A stretch of 64,000 nt of DNA from Panorpa germanica (Eukaryota; Arthropoda; Insecta; Mecoptera; Panorpidae): contig OY783205.1 of assembly GCA_963678705.1 (NCBI GenBank), positions 16,740,001 through 16,804,000 on the forward strand, given 5' to 3'. The translations under genes were made by a program, and so were the position numbers. Within the stretch, counting starts at the first letter, position 1. Every line of letters begins with the position of its first letter. This document shows, piece after piece, positions 36,005 through 45,776 of the stretch. The notes under the pieces were generated by a model that was given only the letters and a program-made list of their open reading frames with translations, did no database searches and was not told the DNA's origin.

Positions 36005-36584
36005 TATATTGCGTTATACTAAATAAATAATAACAAATAAAATACCGATTGTGTAATATAATAATTCCATCATAATTATATACTACTAGCTGACCCGGCC
36101 ACGCGTTGCTGTGGCTAACGTTTTTGGCATATTACATTGTTGTAAACTATTTAAGAGGAACGGTAGGAGAACATCAGACATGGGCACTACCATGCTTCTT
36201 TACATAGATGTCATTTGTAAAAAAAACATGGCGACCTTCATGACTGATTTTATACTACCGTTACCCCTTATTACAATGAAATTATTATTTACGAACGAAG
36301 ACGAAAACGTTAAAGCTGGTATTAAAAATTACTGGTTTGGGATTTGAAGGGGAAGGACTTTAAACACAATTCATTAAAATTTTTGTATAGTTGATTTAAA
36401 GCAAAAATCAATACAAAAGAATTAAATTCAAAATTCATTATCATTTTTATTCAAGTTTGTAACTAATGAGTACATTACGAAGTTTTTAGTAAATAACATG
36501 TAACACTCAAACTTATAAATGAGGTAGGTAGGGTGGCAACAATAATATTTATTATTCTGAATTATAAATACTTTCAATTTCAAT

Positions 36585-37574
36585 TTAATGTAGCACCAAT
36601 TGGTGCACAATATTTTTGGTTAACCTGTCTTTAGCTAACACAAATAGGTTTGACGGTTTTCCTACACGTGAACATGCAACATATAGCTGCCCATGAGAAA
36701 AACATGGATTTTCCAAATGTAAACCACAAATGGACATTGTTTGGCCTTGAGACTTATTTATAGACATGGCAAAAGCTAAACGAATTGGAAACTGTAATCT
36801 TCTAAAGGGTATGGTAGAATCTGACGGTATCATTGGAATACGTGGCAATAGGACCACTTTCCCTTTAAACTTTCCACTTAAAATAGTTGCTTCAATAATA
36901 TTTCCGGTGATCTTTTTGATGACCAAACGCGTACCGTTGCATAATTGAGGTGGATTCAAATTACGCAGGAGAATAATAGGTGAACCAATCTTTAATCGAA
37001 GATTATGTGGTGGCATTCCAGGTATATCTAGTGAATTTAAAAATTCAATTGGAAAATTTACACTATCATTTTCATTAACAACAGTATCTATTGATTTGAA
37101 AGACATCAGATTGCCTGGTAACAACTGTTGTATCTGGAAGTTAATTTCGTCAACATCAACATTTTTGGCTGCCAAAATAGCCCGATGACTGAGCCAGTTA
37201 TGATTTAAGTAATTACTCTGTATATCCGGAAAAATACTCTGAATCAATTCATTTTTTCCCTGGAAAACAGTGCAGAAATTGTCTGGCAGTTTAATGCATT
37301 GCGTATTTGGTTGCAGTTCTATTTTACCGTTCCCAATATCTAGTAATTGTTCGGAAAATATTTGTGCTGATGGATCATTTTGCAATCGTACGCGCATGTT
37401 TATGGTCAATGGAAGTGTTTCAACATTTCGCCATAAGAATGATTGTTTCAAACATGCATTAATTTCATCCGTGAAAGTGGAGCGAGGTATAACTGGTAGG
37501 GTCTGGCGGAAATCACCAGACAAAAGTAAAAGAGCACCACCGAAAAGTTTATCATTGCCGTTTAAATCTTGCAT
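36585..37574 (-). pseudogene. Helitron RepHel, helicase C-terminal part
   Basis: 329-codon open frame: FGGALLLLSGDFRQTLPVIP, HNLRLKIGSPIILLRNLNPP, FAMSINKSQGQT, CFSHGQLYVACSRVGKP. It covers Pif1-type helicase motifs from just after Walker B to the C-terminus. It is separated from the preceding frame by stops near 37575-37590, where the expected LEALDRTLQDL block is corrupted. 36090-36584 is the 3' untranslated part of the element. Confidence 0.85.
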
Positions 37575-37583
37575 AGTTCAATG

Positions 37584-38300
37584 CTATGCTTCGAGTGAAT
37601 ATTTGTGAGCCATTGTGCACTCATCCCAAATTATAATTGAACTCTTCCGCAACACTGCAGCTATTCCACTATTTTTTTTTATGATACATATTGCATTTGG
37701 TTTATGATGAATGTCCAATGGCAGCTTGAATGTTGAATGTGCCGTTCGAAAAATATCAGATTGTTGACACAATGTAAAAAATTCAGTTAGTGTCGTTTTT
37801 GGAGCCTCAATCGCTCTTTGGAGAACATTTCCTTCAGTAAAGTATACACGTTGACCGTTTTCAAGATGTATTGCTAGATGCTGGACAGAAGGGTCTCTTT
37901 CGTGTATGGGAAAGCTAAGAATATGCCAAATAGCTTCGTTGCTGTTAATGTACCTACCCATTTGGTATCGTGCTATTTCGTCATTTTTATTTACATTTTG
38001 TACTTCAAATATAGCTAAATCATTGCCTTTATTTACATATTTACAAATGTACTTAATAGATTTTACAGAACTGCAAAGCTCAACATTGATATGAGCCTGA
38101 TAAGTTTTTGAAAGTAATGGTGAGTATGGTACCACCCACTGATTATCAAGTTCAACTTGATTTGTAAAATTCGGCAGTCGTATTGTGAATGTGTGGCCAC
38201 CATTCTCAGTATTTCTACGGCGATTACATTGGATAACCGTCAATATCCGTGATAGTGTCATTCGTATGCGGCTTTGGGAAATTTTTCTTACATTTACCAT
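37584..38300 (-). pseudogene. Helitron RepHel, Rep tyrosine region with internal deletion
   Basis: Homology starts near 38225 at NRRRNTENGGHTF. It includes SIKYICKYVNKG (two-tyrosine catalytic motif of Helitron Rep), ENGQRVYFTEGNVLQRA and TLTEFFTLCQQSD. It then jumps to FRTAHSTFKLPLD and SSIIIWDECTMAHK (Walker B). The stretch that normally links these, including the helicase N-terminus and Walker A, is gone while the frame stays open. The join to the upstream HUH frame near 38230 needs a one-base frameshift. Confidence 0.85.
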
Positions 38301-39047
38301 TTTCCATGCATGGTGACGTTATGTTGAAAGCACCGCACGGCCCGTGGATCATGTGTTTGGTAACAATATCAAATAATTCTTGATCAATTGATGGGTCTGG
38401 AATTTCGGCTGATATTATTTGATCAATTTCTTCTGGACGGATTTTATCTTGAAGCCAAATTAAAATGTGGGCATGAGGCAAACCTCGCTTTTGCCACTCA
38501 ATCAAATACAGCCAACAACGTGTGATACCAAAAGCTGAATATTTAACAATAAAATCAATTAAGGATTTCAATTTTTGTTTAAACACACGTGCAGTTATAT
38601 CATGACGATGAAGTGCTTGTTGTCCTGGTGATAGTAAAGTTTGTATCTCTTTCCAATTTGGATTACATGTGAATGTAATAAACAAATCCGGTCGGCCGTA
38701 ATGACGTACGTAAGTCATCGCATCTTGTATGTATTCCTGCATGTTCCGTGGACTGCCGATGTAGCTTGAAGGTAAAATGAAAGCATTACCGATGTCATTG
38801 GGGTTTAAATTTCCGTCGATGTTTCCAACAACAGCATCTCGTAAGTGAATGTATTCTTCTGATCGTAATTTAGCCTGGTTATATCGAAGAAATCGCAAGC
38901 CTTCGCTTTCAACCTTAGCATACATATCAACAATGTACTGATGGAATAGCTGACGATATCGAAGGATATAGTTGTCCTGATTTAGTCTAACCATCAATCG
39001 GTGTGCGTAGTAGTTCATAGAACTAACTTTTTTATTTCCATTAGCGC
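38224..39047 (-). pseudogene. Helitron RepHel, HUH nuclease region
   Basis: Second exon of the Rep part. Begins ANGNKKVSSMNYYAHRLM after the acceptor at 39048. Contains RCR motif 1 DLFITFTCNPNW, the HUH motif RGLPHAHILIW, and a zinc-like cluster PCGAFN..SPCMENGKCKKNFPK. HUH nucleases nick DNA and form a phosphotyrosine link to start rolling-circle transposition. Reading ends at a TAA near 38230 (frameshift), so the protein would be truncated. Confidence 0.85.
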
Positions 39048-39131
39048 CTAAAAAAATAAAGAATAAAATGAAAAAAGAAATCAAAATTCGTTCATACAGT
39101 TAGGAAATACATAGTTAATAGTCAAATTTAC
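39048..39131 (-). other. 84-bp intron inside the Helitron Rep gene
   Basis: Minus strand GTAAATTTGAC...TTCCTAACTG...TTTATTTTTTTAG. It has a donor, a branch-like CTAAC and a polypyrimidine tract, and removing it restores the frame exactly (NTG|ANGNKKV), matching the usual Helitron sequence across this point. Inferred from sequence alone. Confidence 0.75.
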
Positions 39132-40245
39132 CGGTATTTGGATCACACTGTTTGATATTAATATGATATTCATCCTGTCCTTGCCAAAATATTAATGGAT
39201 ATTGTAGTGCATCATATGAACGGTGAAGATCTGAAATCGTACTGACAGTGTTGTCTCGCCGTGTAATTTTTATAGCTCTGTTGTCAACTGGATCACCAAC
39301 CATAATAACAGCAACCTCGTCAACAGTTGGAGCATTGAATCTACCAGCATTTTCACCTAATGGTACTTTGTCGGCTTTTATGACGATTTGATAGTTGTCA
39401 TTTTGCAATCGTGGCGAAACTCTTTTAAACAATCGAATTAGTTGATTCTGATCTTCTAAAAAATTTTCCAGCAACATCACGATTGCTCTTTCCTCTGCTT
39501 GTTCAATGAAATTATACTGGCACCGAGTTGTTACGCGCTCTTCACAATTGCCCATAAAATAAATTTGGAGAAATTTCGAATCATTATCAGGCATCGGCAT
39601 CAATGATCCGATTTTATGGTACACTTGGCCTTGTATTTTGAATGTAGTTTCAAAATTACGTCCATGGGATGCGAGATCGCAAATTTTAGTTGCCCCAAAT
39701 GACGTCATTTGGAAGCAAGAATTAAATTTGCGTATCTTACGCAAAAATAATTTTGAATCATCTGAATCACCAGCAAGAAGGGATAATAAAGGTTCCGGCG
39801 GAGTGGGTAGAGGTGACAGCACAACTTTTCCCGATGCGCAGCACATGCCGGGTGTTTCATTTTGAAATTTCAATGCCTGACAATATTGGCATACTTTATC
39901 CATTGCACCGATAGCAATTTTTGAATGCGCAGAGTAGTTAATATCTGGTGCATATTCGAAAGCAAGACGAACAAATGATGCACGTGTTAATGAGCAGCTG
40001 ATCCGCTGCCTCTGTCGTTCTCGTACTCGTGCTGTAGCTATGTTTCGTTCTCGTGCCGCTCTTGTTCTTGCAATATTCTGTCGCAGACGTTCGTTACGCT
40101 GTTCTTGGCATTCTTGTGCACGACGCTCTACATTTGCTGCATTTCTTATTGTGATTTGTTCTGCCGACTGATGAGCTCTTTCAACGCGTTTGCGTCGTGC
40201 CTTTGTGCTCCTCGCGTTGTTGAGGTTAGATTTCTTCGGTGGCAT
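39132..40245 (-). CDS. Helitron RepHel, N-terminal exon
   Basis: ATG at 40245 (MPPKKSNLNN), then a highly basic Arg-rich coiled segment (RRKRVERAHQ..RERQRQR). Then the Helitron N-terminal domain: CQYCQALKFQNETPGMCCAS (zinc-binding-like cysteines), FGATKICDL, IYFMG, and FWQGQDEYHIN near the end. It ends ..CDPNTG at the donor G|GTAAAT (39131). The frame is intact for 371 codons. The longer open frame upstream to 40383 has no ATG of its own and is probably untranslated leader. Confidence 0.8.
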
Positions 40246-40689
40246 TCGACTGAAAATAAACAAAAAATATAGAAAAAAAGAAGAAAAAAAAACTGAAAAA
40301 CACGCTATTATAGCGCATTGAAACAATATATATAATGATATAATTATGTGATAATACTTACATGTAAAATTCACTGTATTCACTGTACAATATAAATTTA
40401 ACCTGTACTTTAGACGTTTGACATAGCGCCATCTATTGAATATTTAGTCAATCTAGTCAACAGATTTCGATTTACACAACAGAATATTTACTCAATCTAA
40501 TCAACAGATGTCAACAACGTGACACGTAATTTATATATATTAGTAAGATAAATGTATATAAAAAAATTGTAAGTTAAGTAAAGTTTATATTATGTACATA
40601 AAAAATTTAAATGTAATTTAAAAAAAATAATTTTTCATAGATTGTATTATTTTCGCCGAGTACTTTTTTATGCAGGGTTTGTATGAGAT

Positions 40690-40823
40690 ATGCAGCGGTG
40701 TTAGGGTAGTGTGTGTACGGCGTGGTATCGTTGCTGTGGGAGGGGGGGTCAGTGTGTACGCCGGGGTTCGATGCACGGTGGGTTTTGCCGGGGGGGGGGG
40801 GGGGGGGTAAGGGGTCGCAGCAG
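40690..40823 (+). repeat. G-rich tract with an 18-G run
   Basis: Strongly G-biased plus strand in an AT-rich region: GGGAGGGGGGG near 40738-40748, GGGG at about 40763, an unbroken run of 18 G at 40790-40807 and a further GGGG. It lies immediately beyond the poly(A) end of the gag-only LINE. The exact run length may be an assembly or sequencing estimate. Confidence 0.8.
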
Positions 40824-41375
40824 TTTTTTTTTTAGTTTATATGGATCAGCCGGGATACGATCGCAAGGCCATACGGTTACGAAGCAACAGAGGAACTATC
40901 AGATGCACTTGGCCCCCCGAAGGGGGGACAAGTGCGTCCAATATGTGTACGGTCGAAATAGGCTATCATCATTTAGAGCCCCTGCCCGCCAAAGAAGTTA
41001 AGCCTATTTATTATAAAGGTGCAGTACCGGAAGGAAGCGCCTTCCATAACCTGCGATAGTCTTGGAAAAATGCTTGGAAAAGAAAATAGAAAAAAATTAG
41101 TGAACATACCTGAAAAATAGAGAATTTGATGCCATTCTTTGGACCGAATGGATAACGCGTTAATATAGCTAAAATAAAGTAAGAAGTCTGTATAGGGGCG
41201 AGTTTATAACGAAAAATTTAACAGACGCCTTGCAAATATCATGATACTCAACCAATTGTACACCTCGTGCACAATTTGAAGAATATCATAACATTTGCAG
41301 TGGCATGATTTTAAAAAGTGATTTAAATGTATAAATGTTTAAAAGTACGCTAATAAGTTATATAACGTAACTTTG

Positions 41376-43184
41376 CTATATGTCTAAGAATTTAATTAAT
41401 GGTTGGAGATTTAAGTCTGGAAGAAAGGTATTAATTAGAGGGAGTACTGCTTTCAATATGGTTTTAATCAACGGAATAATTGGTTTTATGAAGTTTACAA
41501 GTGTTAGAAGGTCGAAAGGTTGATCTGCAGCTTGAGGATTTGGCCTCCTAGATCTCGAACGAGACCTAGAAAGCCGCGGATTTGAGTGTTGCCGTGTTGA
41601 CGAAGGAAGTGGAGGGAAATCTGCGATGGTTTGATTATTTGTTACATTTGATGTTATTATATTTTGCTGAGGTTCAAGGGCCACATTTTTACGTGTGGCG
41701 GGGACACCTTTTGGTACATTTGATTTATTTTTAATTTGATTTTTCTGATTTTTTATTATTTTTTTAGATTTTTTGTTATTTATATTAATATTTTTTGTCA
41801 AATTATGGATTAAAGGCGGACCAAAAGATTCAAGGGATTTAATTTCGGCCTCCGTAAACTTTGGCAACGTGGATGGTTCAGGGGTGGGAATGGAAACATT
41901 TGAATCCTGGCTTGTGTTTGTAGGAACTGCTACTGCTACTGCTACCGGAGCCGCTGCCGCAGGTGCTACTGGTGTTGTTGTAGGTATATTTCGTGCTTGT
42001 TGGGTCCAGGCGCTCCTCATAGGAATGGGGGCATCCCGGAATTGTGCACGTTGTTGCACGGGTTGTGGTCTTCGTTGCACAGTTGCAGATTCCTGTCCAG
42101 GGTTCCTGTAACCAAATTGCATATTCTGGTTTTCTATAAGCCGCTCTCTGATTTTCAAGTATACCGGGCACCCTCTGTATATGGCGTTATGGGGGCCATG
42201 ACAAGAGGCGCATTTGTAAGAGGATTTTGCGTCGGCTCTCCCAGACAGAGGACATTTTTCAGCTATATGATTACCTGCACAAAGCATGCAGGCGTGGTTA
42301 TTTCGGCATGTAACGCTGTTGTGACCGAAGCGTTGGCAGCGGTGGCATTGCGCGGGCACCATCCCTCCAATGTACTCTTCCACTTTGGAGGAGTACATGT
42401 TGAGAAATGTCTCGTTTAATCCGTCAATGCGTTTATTATTCGCTGTGTTGGGCAATGTTATTAAGTACAGCGGCATCAGTTCACCGGTGCGCTGATTTTT
42501 CATTTGATGTACGCTAATGAAGGTTAATTTGACGGCAGTAAGGTACTGCTCTATGGAAATTACCGTTGTATTGTATGGCAGTCCTCTGATGACGCGTTTT
42601 ATTGGCAGTTCTGCTATGTTGGTTGTCAAAGCAGCATACTTGACATTGCTGTTGTCAAGTGCTGCAGTTGCAGCGCGGTGCTGATCAGTGTTTTCAAAGT
42701 AGACCTTAAGGACGCCCTTAAGGTTGTCGTTTTTCGTGATGAGCTTCTTGATCCCTGTCACCTTCATTATTAGGAGCGTGATATCATACAGCGTCATCTC
42801 CTGGACGAATGGCACCTCAATGTGGGAAATTTTTCCGGTGTATGGCTGCTTAGTAGGTGGTGGAGTTGTAGTCTGTCCAGAGGGGATTCCAGAAGGGGCT
42901 GTCACTGATTTAGATGTTCCTGCAGTATTGGATGGTTCATGAATGAGGAGTTCGTCATCGCTATCGTCAGGTAAGGCAACTATTTGCGGAATGTCAAAGC
43001 AGTCTTTGTCGATTTCCATACCCGTCATTTCACTCAAGGACTGTCCCAAAGTGGGGGGTGGTGGTTTAGTTTTCATTGTCTGGGAGGAGGTTTTTAAGTC
43101 TGCACTTGTTGTTTTTATAAGTTTACGACGTTTTCCCTTCAGGAGAATGTTTGTGGTAAACTCCGTATTCCTTTCCTGGCTCAT
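41376..43184 (-). CDS. LINE gag-like ORF1 protein (gag-only element)
   Basis: 602 codons, uninterrupted, from ATG at 43184. Residues 1-115 are low-complexity and acidic/Pro-rich. About 118-275 is the RRM-like/PRE_C2HC region of Jockey-clade gag (VYFENTDQHRAATAALDN, KRVIRGLPYNT, LYLITLPNT, SSKVEEYIG). Three zinc knuckles follow: C280-C293 (CHRCQRFGHNSVTC), C299-C311 and C325-C339. Next is a Gln/Pro/Ala-rich linker, a Lys/Asn-rich stretch, an RS patch (SRSRSRSRR) and a hydrophobic C-terminus (PLIKTILKAVLPLINTFLP). It is homologous to the ORF1 at 48540-50153 along its length, including that tail. Such proteins bind element RNA in RNPs. No ORF2 follows. Confidence 0.9.
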   Translation of the reverse strand: MSQERNTEFTTNILLKGKRRKLIKTTSADLKTSSQTMKTKPPPPTLGQSLSEMTGMEIDKDCFDIPQIVALPDDSDDELLIHEPSNTAGTSKSVTAPSGIPSGQTTTPPPTKQPYTGKISHIEVPFVQEMTLYDITLLIMKVTGIKKLITKNDNLKGVLKVYFENTDQHRAATAALDNSNVKYAALTTNIAELPIKRVIRGLPYNTTVISIEQYLTAVKLTFISVHQMKNQRTGELMPLYLITLPNTANNKRIDGLNETFLNMYSSKVEEYIGGMVPAQCHRCQRFGHNSVTCRNNHACMLCAGNHIAEKCPLSGRADAKSSYKCASCHGPHNAIYRGCPVYLKIRERLIENQNMQFGYRNPGQESATVQRRPQPVQQRAQFRDAPIPMRSAWTQQARNIPTTTPVAPAAAAPVAVAVAVPTNTSQDSNVSIPTPEPSTLPKFTEAEIKSLESFGPPLIHNLTKNININNKKSKKIIKNQKNQIKNKSNVPKGVPATRKNVALEPQQNIITSNVTNNQTIADFPPLPSSTRQHSNPRLSRSRSRSRRPNPQAADQPFDLLTLVNFIKPIIPLIKTILKAVLPLINTFLPDLNLQPLIKFLDI

Positions 43185-43474
43185 GGTAAATATTTAACCC
43201 TCAAAGGGTACAAAAACAATTTACATAAACACATACAAACAAGGAAATATTACAAACACAGAAAAAAAAATGTCAATATAATGTTTTACCACTGCGGCGA
43301 AAATGTCAAAACAATGTTTTTATGAGAGTTATAAAATTCACAAAAAGTACATATAAGGGAACACTTTTTATAAAAATTATTTCTTCAAATGTCAAACAAT
43401 AAAATTCACAAAATAAAATAAAGGGGAACACTGAAAATAATGTCAATCAGATAATAGAATTAAAAAAATCTAAC

Positions 43475-43742
43475 CTTAATTATCTTCCTCCTGTCTCTAT
43501 ATTCACAAACACTATTATATTTATTCAAGTTTTAAATATAAGTCAATTAACAATTTAATAATAATCACTCCTGTCAAAATTCAATCACAAACACTTAATT
43601 ATCTTCCTCCTGTCTCTATATTCACAAACACTATTATATTTAATCAAGTTTTAAATATAAGTCAATTAACAATTTAATAATAATCACTCCTGTCAAAAAT
43701 CAATCACAAACACTGCAATTAACAATTTAATAATAATCACAA
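43475..43742. repeat. 119-bp tandem repeat, about 2.3 units
   Basis: Two nearly identical units starting at 43475 and 43594 (each opens CTTAATTATCTTCCTCCTGT), plus a partial third (CAATTAACAATTTAATAATA at about 43713). The units lie upstream of the gag-only ORF on its strand, so they may be 5'-UTR or promoter monomers. Confidence 0.9.
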
Positions 43743-44330
43743 ACATTATTAATTTATCACTAATCAACTTTCCAGAGGTTTTGGTAGCAAACTAAAATGT
43801 TATGCTTTACCACCTTTACCGCGACCAGTCATTATTAATTATAATTAAAATATGTTTTACGATGAAAAGTTTTTTTTTTAGTTTATATGGATCAGCCGGG
43901 ATACGATCGCATGGCCGTACGGTTACGAAGCAACGAGTGCGAGTAATATACTACACTGGGTATAGTATGATTTCGTTAAAATCTTCCTCCACTCCTGGAG
44001 ACTTTGCGATACCAGCCTCATATGAGGCCATAAACTCGCGCAAATGTGGCTACAGAAATTACATCTGTTTGTGTAACACGGACGGTTGTAGGAAGTCAGG
44101 TACCTTGGATAAGGGGAGATACCCCTATTAGATATTAAATCACTGAAGTGTGCTCGCCTGGAAGGGTAGTATATGGAATAATACTACCGAGGTATGTAAG
44201 CGGTGACACCGAACACTGCGCACCATTGGCTAGGGAAGTGCAATGTCAACGAAAACCCCATACGCATACCCCCGTCGCCGCGGCCCAAATGACGTGTGCA
44301 CGACGGCACCGAACCACGACTACGGTCACC

Positions 44331-44382
44331 GCAGTCACAGTTTGGACGGAGGGAAAGGAACCACCATCCAAACTGTGACTGC
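44331..44382. repeat. 16-bp perfect hairpin in the LINE 3' region
   Basis: GCAGTCACAGTTTGGA at 44331-44346 pairs with TCCAAACTGTGACTGC at 44367-44382 across a 20-nt loop. On the minus strand its first arm overlaps a 5S rRNA-like stretch. Confidence 0.9.
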
Positions 44383-44416
44383 CCGCTGTGATGCTTAACC
44401 CCAGTGATCGAACGAG
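44364..44416 (-). other. 5S rRNA-like segment
   Basis: The minus strand reads CTCGTTCGATCACTGGGGTT, AAGCATCACAGCGGGC, then TTTGGATGG. Animal 5S rRNA around nt 34-86 contains CTCGTCCGATCACCGAAGTT, AAGCA, CGGGC, then CTTGGATGG in this order. This covers the internal promoter region (box A, IE) only. Divergent, so not a functional 5S gene. Confidence 0.6.
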
Positions 44417-44639
44417 TGCGAGTGTGTCGCGAAGCGACAGAGAAAGCTGCACAGGGCAGGACTTACTCTTCCTCCACTCGAAGAGGCTATAGCGATTCCA
44501 GGCTCTTAATGAGCCCATTAACTCGCATAGTCAAGAACCGATCACTGTTGACAAGCAAGCAACAATGGACGAGTTATACTGGATAATGGATTCGGCACGG
44601 GAAAACCACGTGTCTTATTTATTGATAATAAAAAAAAAA

Positions 44640-45776
44640 GAAAACAAAAAAAATATAAAATTATATACAGGCTTAAGCTAACTTAAAACTAAGACATAAT
44701 TATATAGTAGTGAAATACAATTTTAAAATTAATACTTAATTCTAAAAATAAAAGATAAAGTCCGGGCCTGTGATCCTGTGCAGGCCGGCTAATATTACAT
44801 GGTGATAATGATAGTTTTGAAATTAAAAGTGAGGCTGTATTAATAAAATATAAATAGTGGTAATATTTTAATTTGAGAGTATTTGAAAATAATATTTGAA
44901 AATAATTTTTGTACTTTAGTTTTATGACCTGACCCATTTGCTTGTAAAGGATCAATTATTTTTGGGTAGGCCATAAAACGGACACTAAAATTGTGTCCTA
45001 AAATTAATATTAATGTGTAGAGAAAGTGTCACTTTGACAGAGGCGCCGGTTTAATGTCTTTTACGCTTGGTAATGAATGTGCGGTGTTTCTCTGTCAAAG
45101 GAACTTTATTGTTTATTACATAGAAAGTGACTTAATGTTATAGAAATATTTATAAAATTTTAGATATGAAATATAAAATGAAATATACTAAGAGTAATAT
45201 AAATGAAAGTAGTATAAACATAAAGTATTGTGCTTACGTGCTAAAATATAAACTAACTTATTGCTAGAATAATGATTGTAAAGTTTGTGATACAAAAATA
45301 TAAAATGGAATATTTTAACACTATGAGAAATTGTATTTACAGAGAGTTGTTGTGATTGTTTATTTGTTTAGGTCTTTGCTAAAATAAACACGTTTTTCAC
45401 TTTCACTTTAACTTTCACTTTTTAAAAACACTTCCTGCTTAGTATAGTGAAAGTCTGCAGTTCTTGAAGCTAAAATTAATTTCATATCATTCCACAAAGT
45501 TTGTATCAGTAGCGATAACAATAGTGTATGTGGCAATATTGATAACATATAATTGTGGGGACAGGAGGCTTGTGCCAGGGTGTAAAGTGATTAAGTAGGA
45601 AGTGGGGTGTGAAAAGTAACACGAAGTGTTAAAGGTTTTGGGGGGTGTGAAATGGGATATTAAAGCGGTATGGGTAAAGGAAAGCGTGGAATGCGGAATG
45701 CGGGGTGACATATTACAATTGTATTCCCTATGATCAAGCCGCCCGCATACATTTCCATAAAAACACGCAGGTTTCT
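44640..45776 (-). other. Presumed LINE 3' untranslated region, no ORF
   Basis: AT-rich sequence downstream of ORF2 with no open frame of interest. I cannot tell whether all of it belongs to the two-ORF LINE. Confidence 0.45.

Larger units (their letters stand above)
36086..40548 (-). mobile_element. Terminus-to-terminus Helitron, 4.46 kb
   Basis: Minus-strand element with 5' TCTTACTAATATATATAAAT at 40548 and 3' end GCCACAGCAACGCGTGGC (stem GCCAC/GTGGC), then CGGGTCAGCTAG at 36086. Flanked by A (36085) and T (40549). It contains a full RepHel gene in pieces: N-terminal Rep, intron, HUH domain, frameshift, tyrosine domain, deletion of the Walker A region, then the helicase C-terminus. The non-autonomous copy at 55493-55847 shares both termini and subterminal sequence. 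Confidence 0.9.
40824..43869 (-). mobile_element. Gag-only Jockey-like LINE
   Basis: Minus-strand element ending in a 10-A tail (plus-strand T at 40824-40833), preceded by GGCTGATCCATATAAACT. It contains one intact gag ORF (43184-41376) and a 540-bp 3' UTR. No reverse transcriptase or endonuclease sequence follows gag. The 5' region (43185-43869) holds a 119-bp tandem repeat. The 5' limit is placed at the poly(A) tail of the neighbouring LINE (43870-43879), but the exact start is not resolved. Confidence 0.65.

Noticed and set aside
41773..42419. Overlapping plus- and minus-strand frames over the LINE gag
   Set aside because: Shadows of the 602-codon gag; GC-rich linker codons leave other frames open.
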